A DNA stretch of 33,637 nucleotides from Nitrospira sp. SG-bin2 (GTDB taxonomy: Bacteria > Nitrospirota > Nitrospiria > Nitrospirales > Nitrospiraceae): the NCBI GenBank assembly GCA_002083405.1, contig LVWT01000027.1, positions 8,635-42,271 on the forward strand, in the 5' to 3' direction. Within the stretch, counting starts at the first letter, position 1. Each line of letters starts with the position of its first letter. The translations under genes and the position numbers were made by a program. The notes beneath the pieces were generated by a model, which worked only from the letters and a program-made list of their open reading frames with translations, was not told the DNA's origin and did not search any database. Positions 24,805 through 30,801 of the stretch are shown piece by piece.

Positions 24805-26520
24805 ATGGACGATTACAGTCCGAGAACCCCTAACGACTTCCGCAACTTTTTATTCCTCGTTTGGAAACATCTCCGCCTCCCCAAGCCCACCGAGATGCAA
24901 TACGACATTGCCCACGCCCTCCAGTACGGGACCGACCGCGAGATGATCGAGGCGTTCCGGGGTGAGGGGAAGTCGTGGATCACGTCGGCCTTTGTCTGCT
25001 GGACGCTTGACCACCATCCCGACTGGAACATCCTCGTCGTCTCGGCCTCGAAGACTCGCGCCGACGACTTCTCGACGTTCGTCATGCGGCTCATCAAGGA
25101 GATGCCCATCCTGAAGCATCTCACGCCGAAGGACGACCAGCGAGACAGCAAGATTTCGTTCGATGTTGGTCCGGCTCCCGCCTCTCACGCCCCGTCCGTG
25201 AAGTCCCTCGGCATCACGTCGCAGCTCACGGGATCACGCGCCGACCTGATCATTGCCGACGACATTGAGGTCCCGGCCAACTCCCAGACGCAGGTGATGC
25301 GCGACAAGCTCTCCGAGCAGATCAAAGAGTTCGACGCGATCATCAAGCCGCTGGCCACGGCCCGCATTGTCTTCTTGGGTACGCCGCAGCACGAGCAGAG
25401 TGTTTACAACAAGCTGCCCGAGAGAGGCTACCGAGTCAGGGTGTGGCCTGCGCGATGTCCCAAGCAGAAAGACCTCGTGTTCTACGGCGACAAACTCGCG
25501 CCGTTCATCACGATGAAGATCGCGGCGGGGACACTCAAGGAAGGTCAGCCGACCGACCCCGAGCGTTTCACCGACTTCGATCTCAAGAAGCGTGAAGCCA
25601 GTTACGGTAAGACCGGCTTCGCGCTCCAGTTCATGCTCAACACGAACCTCTCCGACATGGAGAAGTTCCCGCTGAAGGTTCGTGACCTCGTGGTTATGGA
25701 TATTCAGTCGGACATTGCGCCGGAGCATGTCGTGTGGGCGGGGGACGATGATCATGTCATCAACGACCTTCCGAACGTCGCCATGACGGGCGATAAGTAT
25801 CACCGGCCCATGGCCTACCAGGGCAGCGGGGAAAACGGCACCGCACGGTGGCTCCCGTACACCGGCTGTGTCATGGCCATCGACCCCAGCGGTCGGGGAG
25901 CTGACGAGCTGGGCTACGCCATCGTGAAGATGCTCAACGGGCAACTCTTCGTCGTTGCTTGCGGTGGTCTGCAGGGCGGCTATGTAGAAAGCAACTTGGT
26001 GTACCTCGCTAATCTCGCCAAGGATCACAAGGTCAATCACGTCATCGTGGAAGAGAACTTCGGCGACGGCATGTTCTCCGCGCTGCTTCGCCCTGTGCTC
26101 ACCAAGGTCCACCCGGTGTTCATCGAGGAAGTGAAGCACTCCAAGCAGAAGGAGCTGCGGATCATCGACACCCTTGAGCCGGTGATGAACCAGCACAAAC
26201 TCATCATCGACCGGAAGGTGATCTTGAAGGACTTCGAGAGCACCCAGGATCGGGGAACGGAGAATGCCCTCAAGTACCAGCTCATGTACCAACTGACCCG
26301 CATCACGAAAGAGCGCGGGTGTCTCCAGCACGACGACCGCTTAGACGCGCTGGCGATGGCTGTGACGTACTGGGTCGCTCAGATGTCGAAGGACATTGAG
26401 ACGGCCAAGGACGAGCAGAAAAAGAAAGCGCTCGACGACGAGCTGAAGAACTTCATGGCTCACGTGCGGGGACAGCAGCCGCAACCGACGGTCTGGGCCG
26501 CGCCAAGAAACCGGCGCTAG
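24805..26520 (+). CDS. Terminase large subunit (DNA maturase B), T7 gp19-like
   Basis: 571 residues, start ATG 24805 with GGAGGGG upstream. ATPase domain: P-loop region FRGEGKS (G53-S57), and Walker B RADLIIADDIEVPANS with D152/D153 and E155. Nuclease domain: AIDPSGRGADELGYAIVK with D360, then VIVEENFGDGMFSALL and a final DDRLDALAMAV, which supply the acidic RNase H-like residues. It powers packaging and cuts concatemers. It is the last late gene, followed by a small hairpin and the second 18-bp promoter. Confidence 0.97.
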   Translation: MDDYSPRTPNDFRNFLFLVWKHLRLPKPTEMQYDIAHALQYGTDREMIEAFRGEGKSWITSAFVCWTLDHHPDWNILVVSASKTRADDFSTFVMRLIKEMPILKHLTPKDDQRDSKISFDVGPAPASHAPSVKSLGITSQLTGSRADLIIADDIEVPANSQTQVMRDKLSEQIKEFDAIIKPLATARIVFLGTPQHEQSVYNKLPERGYRVRVWPARCPKQKDLVFYGDKLAPFITMKIAAGTLKEGQPTDPERFTDFDLKKREASYGKTGFALQFMLNTNLSDMEKFPLKVRDLVVMDIQSDIAPEHVVWAGDDDHVINDLPNVAMTGDKYHRPMAYQGSGENGTARWLPYTGCVMAIDPSGRGADELGYAIVKMLNGQLFVVACGGLQGGYVESNLVYLANLAKDHKVNHVIVEENFGDGMFSALLRPVLTKVHPVFIEEVKHSKQKELRIIDTLEPVMNQHKLIIDRKVILKDFESTQDRGTENALKYQLMYQLTRITKERGCLQHDDRLDALAMAVTYWVAQMSKDIETAKDEQKKKALDDELKNFMAHVRGQQPQPTVWAAPRNRR

Positions 26521-26525
26521 ACAAG

Positions 26526-26541
26526 TCCGCGATTTTGCGGA
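26526..26541 (+). terminator. Weak hairpin after TerL
   Basis: TCCGC pairs with GCGGA around GATTTT; there is no T-run after it. It could attenuate read-through from the late module into the next promoter, but it is much weaker than the other terminators in the window. Confidence 0.3.
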
Positions 26542-26548
26542 TGAGTTG

Positions 26549-26566
26549 ACGACCACAGACCTGTAG
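26549..26566 (+). promoter_or_regulatory. Candidate phage RNA polymerase promoter, copy 2
   Basis: An identical 18-mer to those at 3000 and 31122; with copy 1 the identity extends through AGAA to 26570. It follows the TerL gene and precedes the accessory region with the tRNA-like gene, the small genes and eventually the integrase. Confidence 0.7.
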
Positions 26567-26598
26567 AGAAGGCGGGAGGGTTGGGCAGAGTCTATAGA

Positions 26599-26630
26599 TA
26601 TGTCTTATAGCTATGTCTTATAGCTACGTC
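26599..26630 (+). repeat. Tandem 13-bp repeat downstream of promoter copy 2
   Basis: TATGTCTTATAGC occurs at 26599-26611 and 26612-26624, followed by a partial third unit TACGTC. It lies 33 bases after the promoter and 42 before the next small gene. It could be a regulator-binding array or simple slippage. Confidence 0.6.
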
Positions 26631-26671
26631 CAAGACCCCGACCTAGCCCTCAAACCCTATAAGGAATCAGT

Positions 26672-26836
26672 GTGAAGTTGTACCGCTGCATACGCTGTGG
26701 AGATACCTATCAACACGACGGTGGGTACCTCCACAGTTTAATCTGCAGGGCGTTACCGAAGCCTGCACAGATTGTCAAGGCAAGTGAATTGAATAAGAGG
26801 AGAGGTATGCCCGTAGAAGGCGGGGCCTGCCTGTAG
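26672..26836 (+). CDS. Small zinc-finger-like protein (54 aa), overlaps tRNA-like gene
   Basis: GTG 26672 has AAGGAAT six bases upstream. The product starts MKLYRCIRCGDTYQHDGGYL and has CxxC with later His and Cys (HSLICRA), a possible small zinc site. The last 38 bases overlap the tRNA-like gene at 26799, and the TAG stop falls in its anticodon loop, so either the overlap is real economy or one call is wrong. No family recognised. Confidence 0.45.
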   Translation: MKLYRCIRCGDTYQHDGGYLHSLICRALPKPAQIVKASELNKRRGMPVEGGACL

Positions 26837-26888
26837 AGCAGGTGTGGTGATGAACCTACCGTTGGCGTGACTCCAGCCCTCTCCACCA
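26799..26888 (+). tRNA. tRNA-Tyr(GUA)-like gene with abnormal T-loop
   Basis: The stems line up in tRNA order. The acceptor is GGAGAGG (26799-26805) with CCTCTCC (26878-26884), then A and an encoded CCA (26886-26888). The D-stem is CCCG/CGGG (26810-26824). The anticodon arm is CCTGC-CTGTAGA-GCAGG (26826-26842) with anticodon GTA at 26833-26835 and T before it. An 18-base class II variable region follows, as expected for bacterial tRNA-Tyr. The T-stem is GTTGG/CCAGC (26861-26877). Oddities: the T-loop CGTGACT lacks the near-universal TTC, four bases rather than two join acceptor and D-stem, and the D-loop is short. It could be a functional divergent tRNA, a decaying one, or a tRNA mimic. Confidence 0.65.
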
Positions 26889-26893
26889 GTTCG

Positions 26894-26974
26894 CCCACAG
26901 AGAAACCCAGAGGATACGCGCAAGCTCCGTTACAGATGCCTCCTTAGACGAGGTGCTCACTTGCACTCTGTGGG
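26894..26974. other. 81-nt inverted-repeat element
   Basis: CCCACAGAG (26894-26902) and CTCTGTGGG (26966-26974) form a perfect 9-bp stem. It encloses GCCTC-CTTAGAC-GAGGT and, overlapping it, GTGC-TCACTT-GCAC. It starts five bases after the tRNA-like gene. I could not fit it to a tRNA on either strand. It may be a small structured RNA or a processing/termination element. No gene is seen from 26889 to 27006. Confidence 0.45.
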
Positions 26975-27006
26975 TCAAATAATTTCTAGAAAAAATCTCT
27001 CAGGGT

Positions 27007-27189
27007 ATGCGCATAGAGCATCGACGCTCATTTCCCCCGTGGCCTACCGGGCTTTTCGACGGCGGAAAGGCACCAGACAGCAACACAGTCCGCAACAAGG
27101 GCCGCAACCCATTGATTCTACACGGGGCAAAATGGATTGAATATCCTGCAGATGGTCCGCCGTGCTTTGAGGATACGTCTTACGGCTAG
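27007..27189 (+). CDS. Small hypothetical protein (60 aa)
   Basis: MRIEHRRSFPPWPTGLFDGG at the start and a plausible globular end (GAKWIEYPADGPPCFEDTSY). The ribosome site is poor (AGGG too close to the ATG) and a similar-length frame exists on the other strand, so this call is tentative. It lies between the inverted-repeat element and the host-type promoter at 27260. Confidence 0.4.
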   Translation: MRIEHRRSFPPWPTGLFDGGKAPDSNTVRNKGRNPLILHGAKWIEYPADGPPCFEDTSYG

Positions 27190-27259
27190 TTGTGCTGTGT
27201 CGTGCTTCGATAATTGCTTGTCTTTCGCTCTCATCGGGTGTCATCTATTTCTTTGCTTC

Positions 27260-27287
27260 TTGACAAGGCTCCACTGATGGGAATACT
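27260..27287 (+). promoter_or_regulatory. Host-type (sigma70-like) promoter with operator-like palindrome in its spacer
   Basis: -35 TTGACA (27260-27265, consensus), 16-base spacer, -10 AATACT (27282-27287). The spacer contains TCCACTGATGGG (27270-27281), a near-copy of the dispersed palindrome with the same GGC left flank as the 33623 copy. A protein bound there would block the promoter. No gene is seen in the 239 bases from 27190 to 27428 around it; CTAC-ACAGAC-GTAG is a small hairpin just downstream. Confidence 0.62.
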
Positions 27288-27403
27288 ACACAGACGTAGC
27301 AATAAAGAGACGCCGCTGTGTCCTCCGCAACACAATCGCAGGACGTAACCAAACGCTAACCCGTTGTCTTTACTGCGGATGGTCTGCGGGTATGCCTATT
27401 GCT

Positions 27404-27415
27404 TCCATGTGTGGA
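27404..27415. repeat. Dispersed palindrome, copy 4
   Basis: TCCATGTGTGGA, preceded by TGCCTATTGCT, which resembles the left flank TGCCTAAATGGC of the copy at 33623. It lies 14 bases before the start codon at 27429. Confidence 0.5.
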
Positions 27416-27428
27416 TTTCTTCACTCGA

Positions 27429-27614
27429 ATGAATGACGAAGTACATCATATCGGATTGGATGCTGCGAAAGTAAAAGCACAGGCCTGGGAAGTGGCGCAA
27501 GGATGGGTGATAGGCCATACAGAACGATACGCCGAGGTAAGACGCCGAAAAGACAACAAACTCATGCTGCGTTACTGGTTCGATCAATACGGTCTACAGT
27601 ACATGAAATTCTAA
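27429..27614 (+). CDS. Small hypothetical protein (61 aa)
   Basis: ATG 27429 is taken as start. A 14-codon leader frame from ATG 27392 ends at 27436 across this start, which could couple translation, since no clear ribosome site precedes 27429. The product (MNDEVHHIGLDAAKVKAQAW...) is an alpha/beta-looking small protein with a basic, aromatic end (RRKDNKLMLRYWFDQYGL). No family recognised. It is the first gene after the sigma70-like promoter, so probably early-expressed. Confidence 0.6.
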   Translation: MNDEVHHIGLDAAKVKAQAWEVAQGWVIGHTERYAEVRRRKDNKLMLRYWFDQYGLQYMKF

Positions 27615-27634
27615 CCAGGAAAGGAGCACAACCA

Positions 27635-27751
27635 ATGCGCTCTAACACAACCACCACAAAAGACGCTCTCGACGTAGCCGCAGGTCTCGCCGTCGGGTTT
27701 GGCCTGGCGGGTATTCTGTGGCTGTTGATCATCAGTATTTTTTTACTCTAA
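27635..27751 (+). CDS. Tiny single-span membrane protein (38 aa)
   Basis: ATG 27635 with AAAGGAG eight bases upstream, a strong site. The product begins MRSNTTTTKDALDVAAGLAV and continues as one transmembrane helix (GFGLAGILWLLIISIFLL). Nothing else is recognisable. Early membrane miniproteins in phages can mediate superinfection exclusion, but this is speculation. Confidence 0.6.
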   Translation: MRSNTTTTKDALDVAAGLAVGFGLAGILWLLIISIFLL

Positions 27752-27755
27752 CGCC

Positions 27756-27767
27756 TCCACATATGGA
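27756..27767. repeat. Dispersed palindrome, copy 5
   Basis: TCCACATATGGA in the 28-base gap before the gene at 27780, right after a T-rich stretch; its right end runs into the AAAGGA ribosome site. Core identical to the copy at 24771. Confidence 0.55.
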
Positions 27768-27779
27768 AAGGATGCAACT

Positions 27780-28316
27780 ATGACATTATCAACCAACAAA
27801 CGAGCCGAACAAATCCGAGAATTAAAGAAGATCCTGAAGCCGGGCGACACGATCTATACCAAACTGAACCACGTTTCCAAGTCCGGTATGTATCGCGTTA
27901 TCGATGTGTTCATCGTTCGCAAGAACGAGCCGCTCCGGCTGTCGTGGTCGGTTGCGGAAATCACGGGTATGGGATACGACCGCAAACACGAGGGAGTAAA
28001 AGCTTCGGGTTGCGGTATGGATATGGGGTACGAGGTTGTCTACCAGCTATCTCATGCGCTATTCGGGGATGGGTACAAGTGTAAAGGCAGCAAGGGCAAG
28101 TGTCCGAGTAACTACCATGTCAATCATCGTTCTGTCGTGCGTTGCCCAAACTGGTGCCGGACGAGTGAGGACAAGACTCATAGAGTCTATGACACGGACA
28201 CGGAGAACGATATTCCTTGCACATGCGGCGGGGGCTATATTCCAAACCCGGAAGGCCCCGAACAGTTCAACTTGATACACAAAGACGGCTACGCACTTAG
28301 GCACAGGTGGTTATGA
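27780..28316 (+). CDS. Conserved phage hypothetical protein (178 aa), Cys-rich C-terminal half
   Basis: Start ATG 27780 with AAAGGA upstream. The N-terminal half carries a pattern common to many phage hypotheticals: TIYTKLNHVSKSGMYRVIDV, LSWSVAEITGMGYDRKHEGV, KASGCGMDMGYEVVYQLSHA. The second half inserts a Cys/His-rich zinc-type region (CKGSKGKC, HRSVVRCPNWC, DIPCTCGGGY) before the conserved end DGYALRHRWL. The insertion may be a zinc-ribbon module. Function unknown in all relatives I can recall. Coupled to the next gene by ATGA. Confidence 0.78.
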   Translation: MTLSTNKRAEQIRELKKILKPGDTIYTKLNHVSKSGMYRVIDVFIVRKNEPLRLSWSVAEITGMGYDRKHEGVKASGCGMDMGYEVVYQLSHALFGDGYKCKGSKGKCPSNYHVNHRSVVRCPNWCRTSEDKTHRVYDTDTENDIPCTCGGGYIPNPEGPEQFNLIHKDGYALRHRWL

Positions 28317-28483
28317 ACTGTCCCAACTGCGGAAGTAACCAGACAAATAACTACAGCATCCGCGCAGGATACTTCTTCATAGAATGTGCGAATTGCGACG
28401 GGGAAAATTATGTAGACCTGTCTTCTGAACTGTTCGCGGATGCTGTTGATCAATCCAAGGAGAACAGCTATGCCCTCCTTTAA
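28313..28483 (+). CDS. Zinc-ribbon miniprotein (56 aa)
   Basis: Starts in an ATGA overlap with the preceding gene. MNCPNCGSNQTNNYSIRAGY followed by FFIECANCDGENYVDL gives two CxxC knuckles 19 residues apart, a textbook zinc ribbon, and then an acidic helix. Such single-ribbon proteins in phage early regions may bind nucleic acid or host polymerase (inference). Its end overlaps the next gene by 14 bases. Confidence 0.68.
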   Translation: MNCPNCGSNQTNNYSIRAGYFFIECANCDGENYVDLSSELFADAVDQSKENSYALL

Positions 28484-28685
28484 TGTCAACGCACAGAAAC
28501 ACTATGCACAACACCTTGCCCTTTCCATTGAACGAAATTTTCCTGGCATTCACACGGTAGTTATTATTCAAAATGGGATACGGAAAATTGAATTCACAAC
28601 CGAGCCGATGACTTATACAAAAATATGGTGGTTCTCGCGGGGCTACCACGAAGCCTTTCATTACTACAAGGAGCTGTCGAGATGA
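28470..28685 (+). CDS. Small hypothetical protein (71 aa)
   Basis: ATG 28470 is chosen over an upstream in-frame ATG because AAGGAG lies at ideal distance. The product starts MPSFNVNAQKHYAQHLALSI and ends in an aromatic stretch (WWFSRGYHEAFHYYKELSR). No family recognised. Its start lies within the zinc-ribbon gene and its stop in an ATGA overlap with the next, so the three are translated as a chain. Confidence 0.62.
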   Translation: MPSFNVNAQKHYAQHLALSIERNFPGIHTVVIIQNGIRKIEFTTEPMTYTKIWWFSRGYHEAFHYYKELSR

Positions 28686-28894
28686 AGAAACATACCGCAC
28701 AACCAACGCAAGTAATGCCGACTCACCCGGACTGTTACGTCTGCGAACGAGGCGGAATATCTTTGCGTTATATCGGTAAAGGCCTGTGGCGGCATGAAGA
28801 TTGTGCACCGGGATCAACGAATTGGTGTGAATGGTATGACAAACATCCAGAGAGTCATTCTACGGCGGGGAAAATACTTAGAGCCAAAGGTTAG
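28682..28894 (+). CDS. Small zinc-binding-type protein (70 aa)
   Basis: ATGA overlap with the preceding gene. The product has CYVCERGG and, 20 residues on, HEDCAPG, giving a CxxC...HxxC arrangement typical of a small treble-clef or zinc-ribbon site, followed by a Trp-rich segment (STNWCEWYDKHPE). Function unknown. It is the last gene before an untranslated operator-like region. Confidence 0.62.
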   Translation: MKKHTAQPTQVMPTHPDCYVCERGGISLRYIGKGLWRHEDCAPGSTNWCEWYDKHPESHSTAGKILRAKG

Positions 28895-28930
28895 GGACAC
28901 ATGGAACAGCTCTTCATGCTTTAGCGGGGC

Positions 28931-28960
28931 TTGTCAGAACATTTGCAAAATCGCTACATT
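28931..28960 (+). promoter_or_regulatory. Possible host-type promoter
   Basis: -35 TTGTCA (28931-28936), 18-base spacer, -10 TACATT (28955-28960). The -35 hexamer is part of TTGTCAG, whose reverse complement CTGACAA lies at 28962-28968, so the -10 element is flanked by an inverted pair. Would drive the secreted Cys-rich gene and possibly the regulator and integrase. Confidence 0.45.
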
Positions 28961-28962
28961 CC

Positions 28963-29015
28963 TGACAACTTAAGTGGTTTCATAGGGTCTGGCGCAGCTT
29001 TCTATTAAGTTGTCA
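28963..29015. repeat. 11-bp inverted repeat, candidate operator or leader hairpin
   Basis: TGACAACTTAA (28963-28973) and its exact reverse complement TTAAGTTGTCA (29005-29015) are separated by 31 bases. A third half-site TTGTCAG lies at 28931. The right arm ends five bases before the AAGGAGGT ribosome site. Either a regulator binds these sites as DNA, or the mRNA forms a stem next to the ribosome site. Confidence 0.6.
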
Positions 29016-29032
29016 CCATAAGGAGGTCGGCT

Positions 29033-29263
29033 ATGGCAAATGGTACCATCCGTGCGGTTTCGGGGTTGGCCGTATTGGTGTTCTTATTGTGTGCGTGGGT
29101 GTTGTCGCGCGGGCGACTCTGGCTATTCATCCTTGCGTTGATCGTGTTACCGCAACAGGCCTTGGCGGAGTGCACGACGCACACCATCCTGAATCCAGAT
29201 GGAACGACGCGATTGTGTACGACGTGTTGCACGGCGGGCACGTGCAGCACCTTTTGTAATTAA
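29033..29263 (+). CDS. Secreted Cys-rich small protein
   Basis: ATG 29033 has the best ribosome site in the window (AAGGAGGT). 76 residues: two hydrophobic stretches (GLAVLVFLLCAWVL and LWLFILALIVLPQQALA), the second ending in a likely signal-peptidase site before ECTTH. The mature ~31 residues hold CTTHTILNPDGTTRLCTTCC followed by TAGTCSTFC, six Cys in a compact CTTH...CTTCC...C...C array. Short peptides with this pattern occur near mobile elements, but I know of no function. Possibly a lysogenic-conversion or exclusion factor. Confidence 0.68.
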   Translation: MANGTIRAVSGLAVLVFLLCAWVLSRGRLWLFILALIVLPQQALAECTTHTILNPDGTTRLCTTCCTAGTCSTFCN

Positions 29264-29299
29264 CAACAAATCAATCTTATAAGGGGGCATTGTTAGAAC

Positions 29300-29560
29300 A
29301 TGATGGGATTTACGCTCACGGTTCCACTTGTGGGTGAATTCTACATATGGTATGGTCCCAGCAGTAGATGGCAGTGGGAATTTGCATCTAGAAAAAAGCT
29401 ACGGGAAACTCGGAGGGCTTATGTCGAAAGAACTGAAGAGATTCTCAACAGCCTTGTCAGCGATGCGCGTGCTCGACGACAACATTCCAGCACAAACCAT
29501 CGCGGTGTTTCTAGCGATTGCGCAGGAAGAGGGCATCAGCGTTTCGGAGCTGGCGACTAA
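29300..29560 (+). CDS. Doubtful small protein overlapping the regulator gene (86 aa)
   Basis: The first ~40 residues look protein-like (MGFTLTVPLVGEFYIWYGPS, then SRWQWEFASRKKLRETRRAY), but from 29421 the frame runs through the MarR-like gene for 140 bases and becomes Arg/Ser-rich and unlikely. AGGGGG lies 12 bases before the ATG, rather far. It may be a real gene whose end was extended by an indel. Confidence 0.35.
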   Translation: MMGFTLTVPLVGEFYIWYGPSSRWQWEFASRKKLRETRRAYVERTEEILNSLVSDARARRQHSSTNHRGVSSDCAGRGHQRFGAGD

Positions 29561-29755
29561 GTGTGGATTGACTAGCTCAAGTGCGACGCGAAATGTTGCG
29601 GCCTTGTCCGATTTACACTGGTTGAAAAGCCAGGACTGAATCTGATTGTCCGAGAAGAATACCCGGCAGATCAGCGCGTCACCGTGTTGCGGTTGTCTGC
29701 GAAGGGTAAAAAGGTGGTCGAACAACTCATCGCGGCCATGGGAGGAACCGTATGA
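29421..29755 (+). pseudogene. MarR-like winged-helix regulator split by a -1 frameshift
   Basis: ATG 29421 has GGAGGG upstream. The first frame encodes a winged-helix N-terminus (RVLDDNIPAQTIAVFLAIAQ, the HTH GISVSELATKCGLTSSSATR, NVAALSDLHW) and then stops at 29637-29639. The -1 frame continues the expected wing and C-terminal helix from 29621 (VEKPGLNLIVREEYPADQRV, VLRLSAKGKKVVEQLIAAM) to TGA 29753-29755. That stop overlaps the integrase start as ATGA, so the second frame is clearly part of the ancestral gene. The split is a mutation, a sequencing error or, less likely, a recoding site; TTGAAAAGC is not a canonical slippery heptamer. It may regulate integrase or lysogeny. Confidence 0.75.
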
Positions 29756-30801
29756 AATATCCGAAGGGCATCCGCCCACGAGGCAACAGCTTACTTGTCG
29801 ATGTGACCGTGCACGGTGTGCGGCGTACCGGTACGGTCGCGGGGCTGGATGTGGATAAAGCCCTTGCCCTCCAGGCCCAGATTCGCGCCGATATGTTGAA
29901 GAACATCGTGGGAGAGCGGGCGAAAGCGGGTGTCTGGACACTCAAACAAGCCTTTGACAAAACCTGCGAACTCCACTGGAACGAAACGGAGTCGAAGGCC
30001 TACGAAAATCTCCAGGCGAACGCGCAGCGGGCCTTAAATTACTTCGGCGAGGCCACTCCGGTCGATGCCCTGACATCCGACCGACTTGACGAGTACGCCA
30101 AGTGCCTCAAAGACGAGGGCCTTTCAGGTAGCACCATCAATCGGAAAATGTCGGCGGTGTCGAAGATGCTGACGGTTGCGGTCCGGAAGAAGAAGCTGGA
30201 GGTTCGCCCACACATCGACCGCAAGAAGGAAACACCGGGGCGAATTCGGTTTCTCACACCGGAAGAAGAGGCGTCGGTCCTTGGGGTGTTCGAGATGTGG
30301 GCAATGGATGAACAGCGACAGGTGACGATCATGCTTGTGGACACCGGCGTCCGTCCTTCCGAACTGTGGCAGATGGAGAACCGTGACCTCGATTTCTTGA
30401 ACGGCTTGATCCATGTGTGGGAAACCAAAAACGACAGCCCGCGTAGCGTCCCCATGACGGACCGCGTACGAGACATCTTGTGGAAGCGCTCAGATGTGTT
30501 CCCGCGCGGTCCGCTGTTCCCCTACGACAACTACTGGTATGACCGCGTCTGGAATCGGATGAAGGCCCACCTGAAGCTCGACGAGGACACTGAGTTTGTT
30601 CCCTATGCCCTCCGTCACACCTGCGCGTCTCGCCTCGCTCAAAGTGGGGAGATGCAGCTCCAGGACATCCAGAAATGGATGGGCCACAAGAGCATCACCA
30701 CTACACTGCGTTACGCCCATCTCATGCCCAGTAACCTGCAGAAGGGAACGAAGGCCCTCGCCAAGTTTACGGTGGGCGGAGACTCGTCTTCCCGCCCGTG
30801 A
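29752..30801 (+). CDS. int: Tyrosine integrase
   Basis: 349 residues from ATG 29752. An N-terminal arm-binding region and SAM-like core-binding domain (LTSDRLDEYAKCLKDEGLSG) precede the catalytic domain. Catalytic residues: R201 (TGVRPSEL), K226 (WETKNDSPRS), R288 in YALRHTCAS, H312 (WMGHKSI) and nucleophile Y321 (LRYAHL). The usual first His of the HxxR box is Tyr (Y285), a known variation. It would integrate phage DNA at a tRNA gene. The 51 bases between its stop and the tRNA-Leu hold repeats suited to arm sites. It is coupled to the regulator gene by ATGA. Confidence 0.94.
   Translation: MKYPKGIRPRGNSLLVDVTVHGVRRTGTVAGLDVDKALALQAQIRADMLKNIVGERAKAGVWTLKQAFDKTCELHWNETESKAYENLQANAQRALNYFGEATPVDALTSDRLDEYAKCLKDEGLSGSTINRKMSAVSKMLTVAVRKKKLEVRPHIDRKKETPGRIRFLTPEEEASVLGVFEMWAMDEQRQVTIMLVDTGVRPSELWQMENRDLDFLNGLIHVWETKNDSPRSVPMTDRVRDILWKRSDVFPRGPLFPYDNYWYDRVWNRMKAHLKLDEDTEFVPYALRHTCASRLAQSGEMQLQDIQKWMGHKSITTTLRYAHLMPSNLQKGTKALAKFTVGGDSSSRP

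Noticed and set aside
25234..26331. 365-codon minus-strand frame opposite TerL
   Set aside because: Shadow; TerL motifs on the + strand explain the coding bias.
26894..26974. Possible tRNA on either strand in the inverted-repeat element, including a minus-strand loop GTCTAAG with a CTA (amber-reading) anticodon
   Set aside because: No T-arm, no CCA and wrong arm spacing on both strands; only the outer stem and small hairpins are solid.
29619..29630. Programmed -1 frameshift at TTGAAAAGC in the regulator gene
   Set aside because: Not an X XXY YYZ heptamer and no clear downstream pseudoknot; an indel or sequence error is simpler, so it is only mentioned as a possibility.
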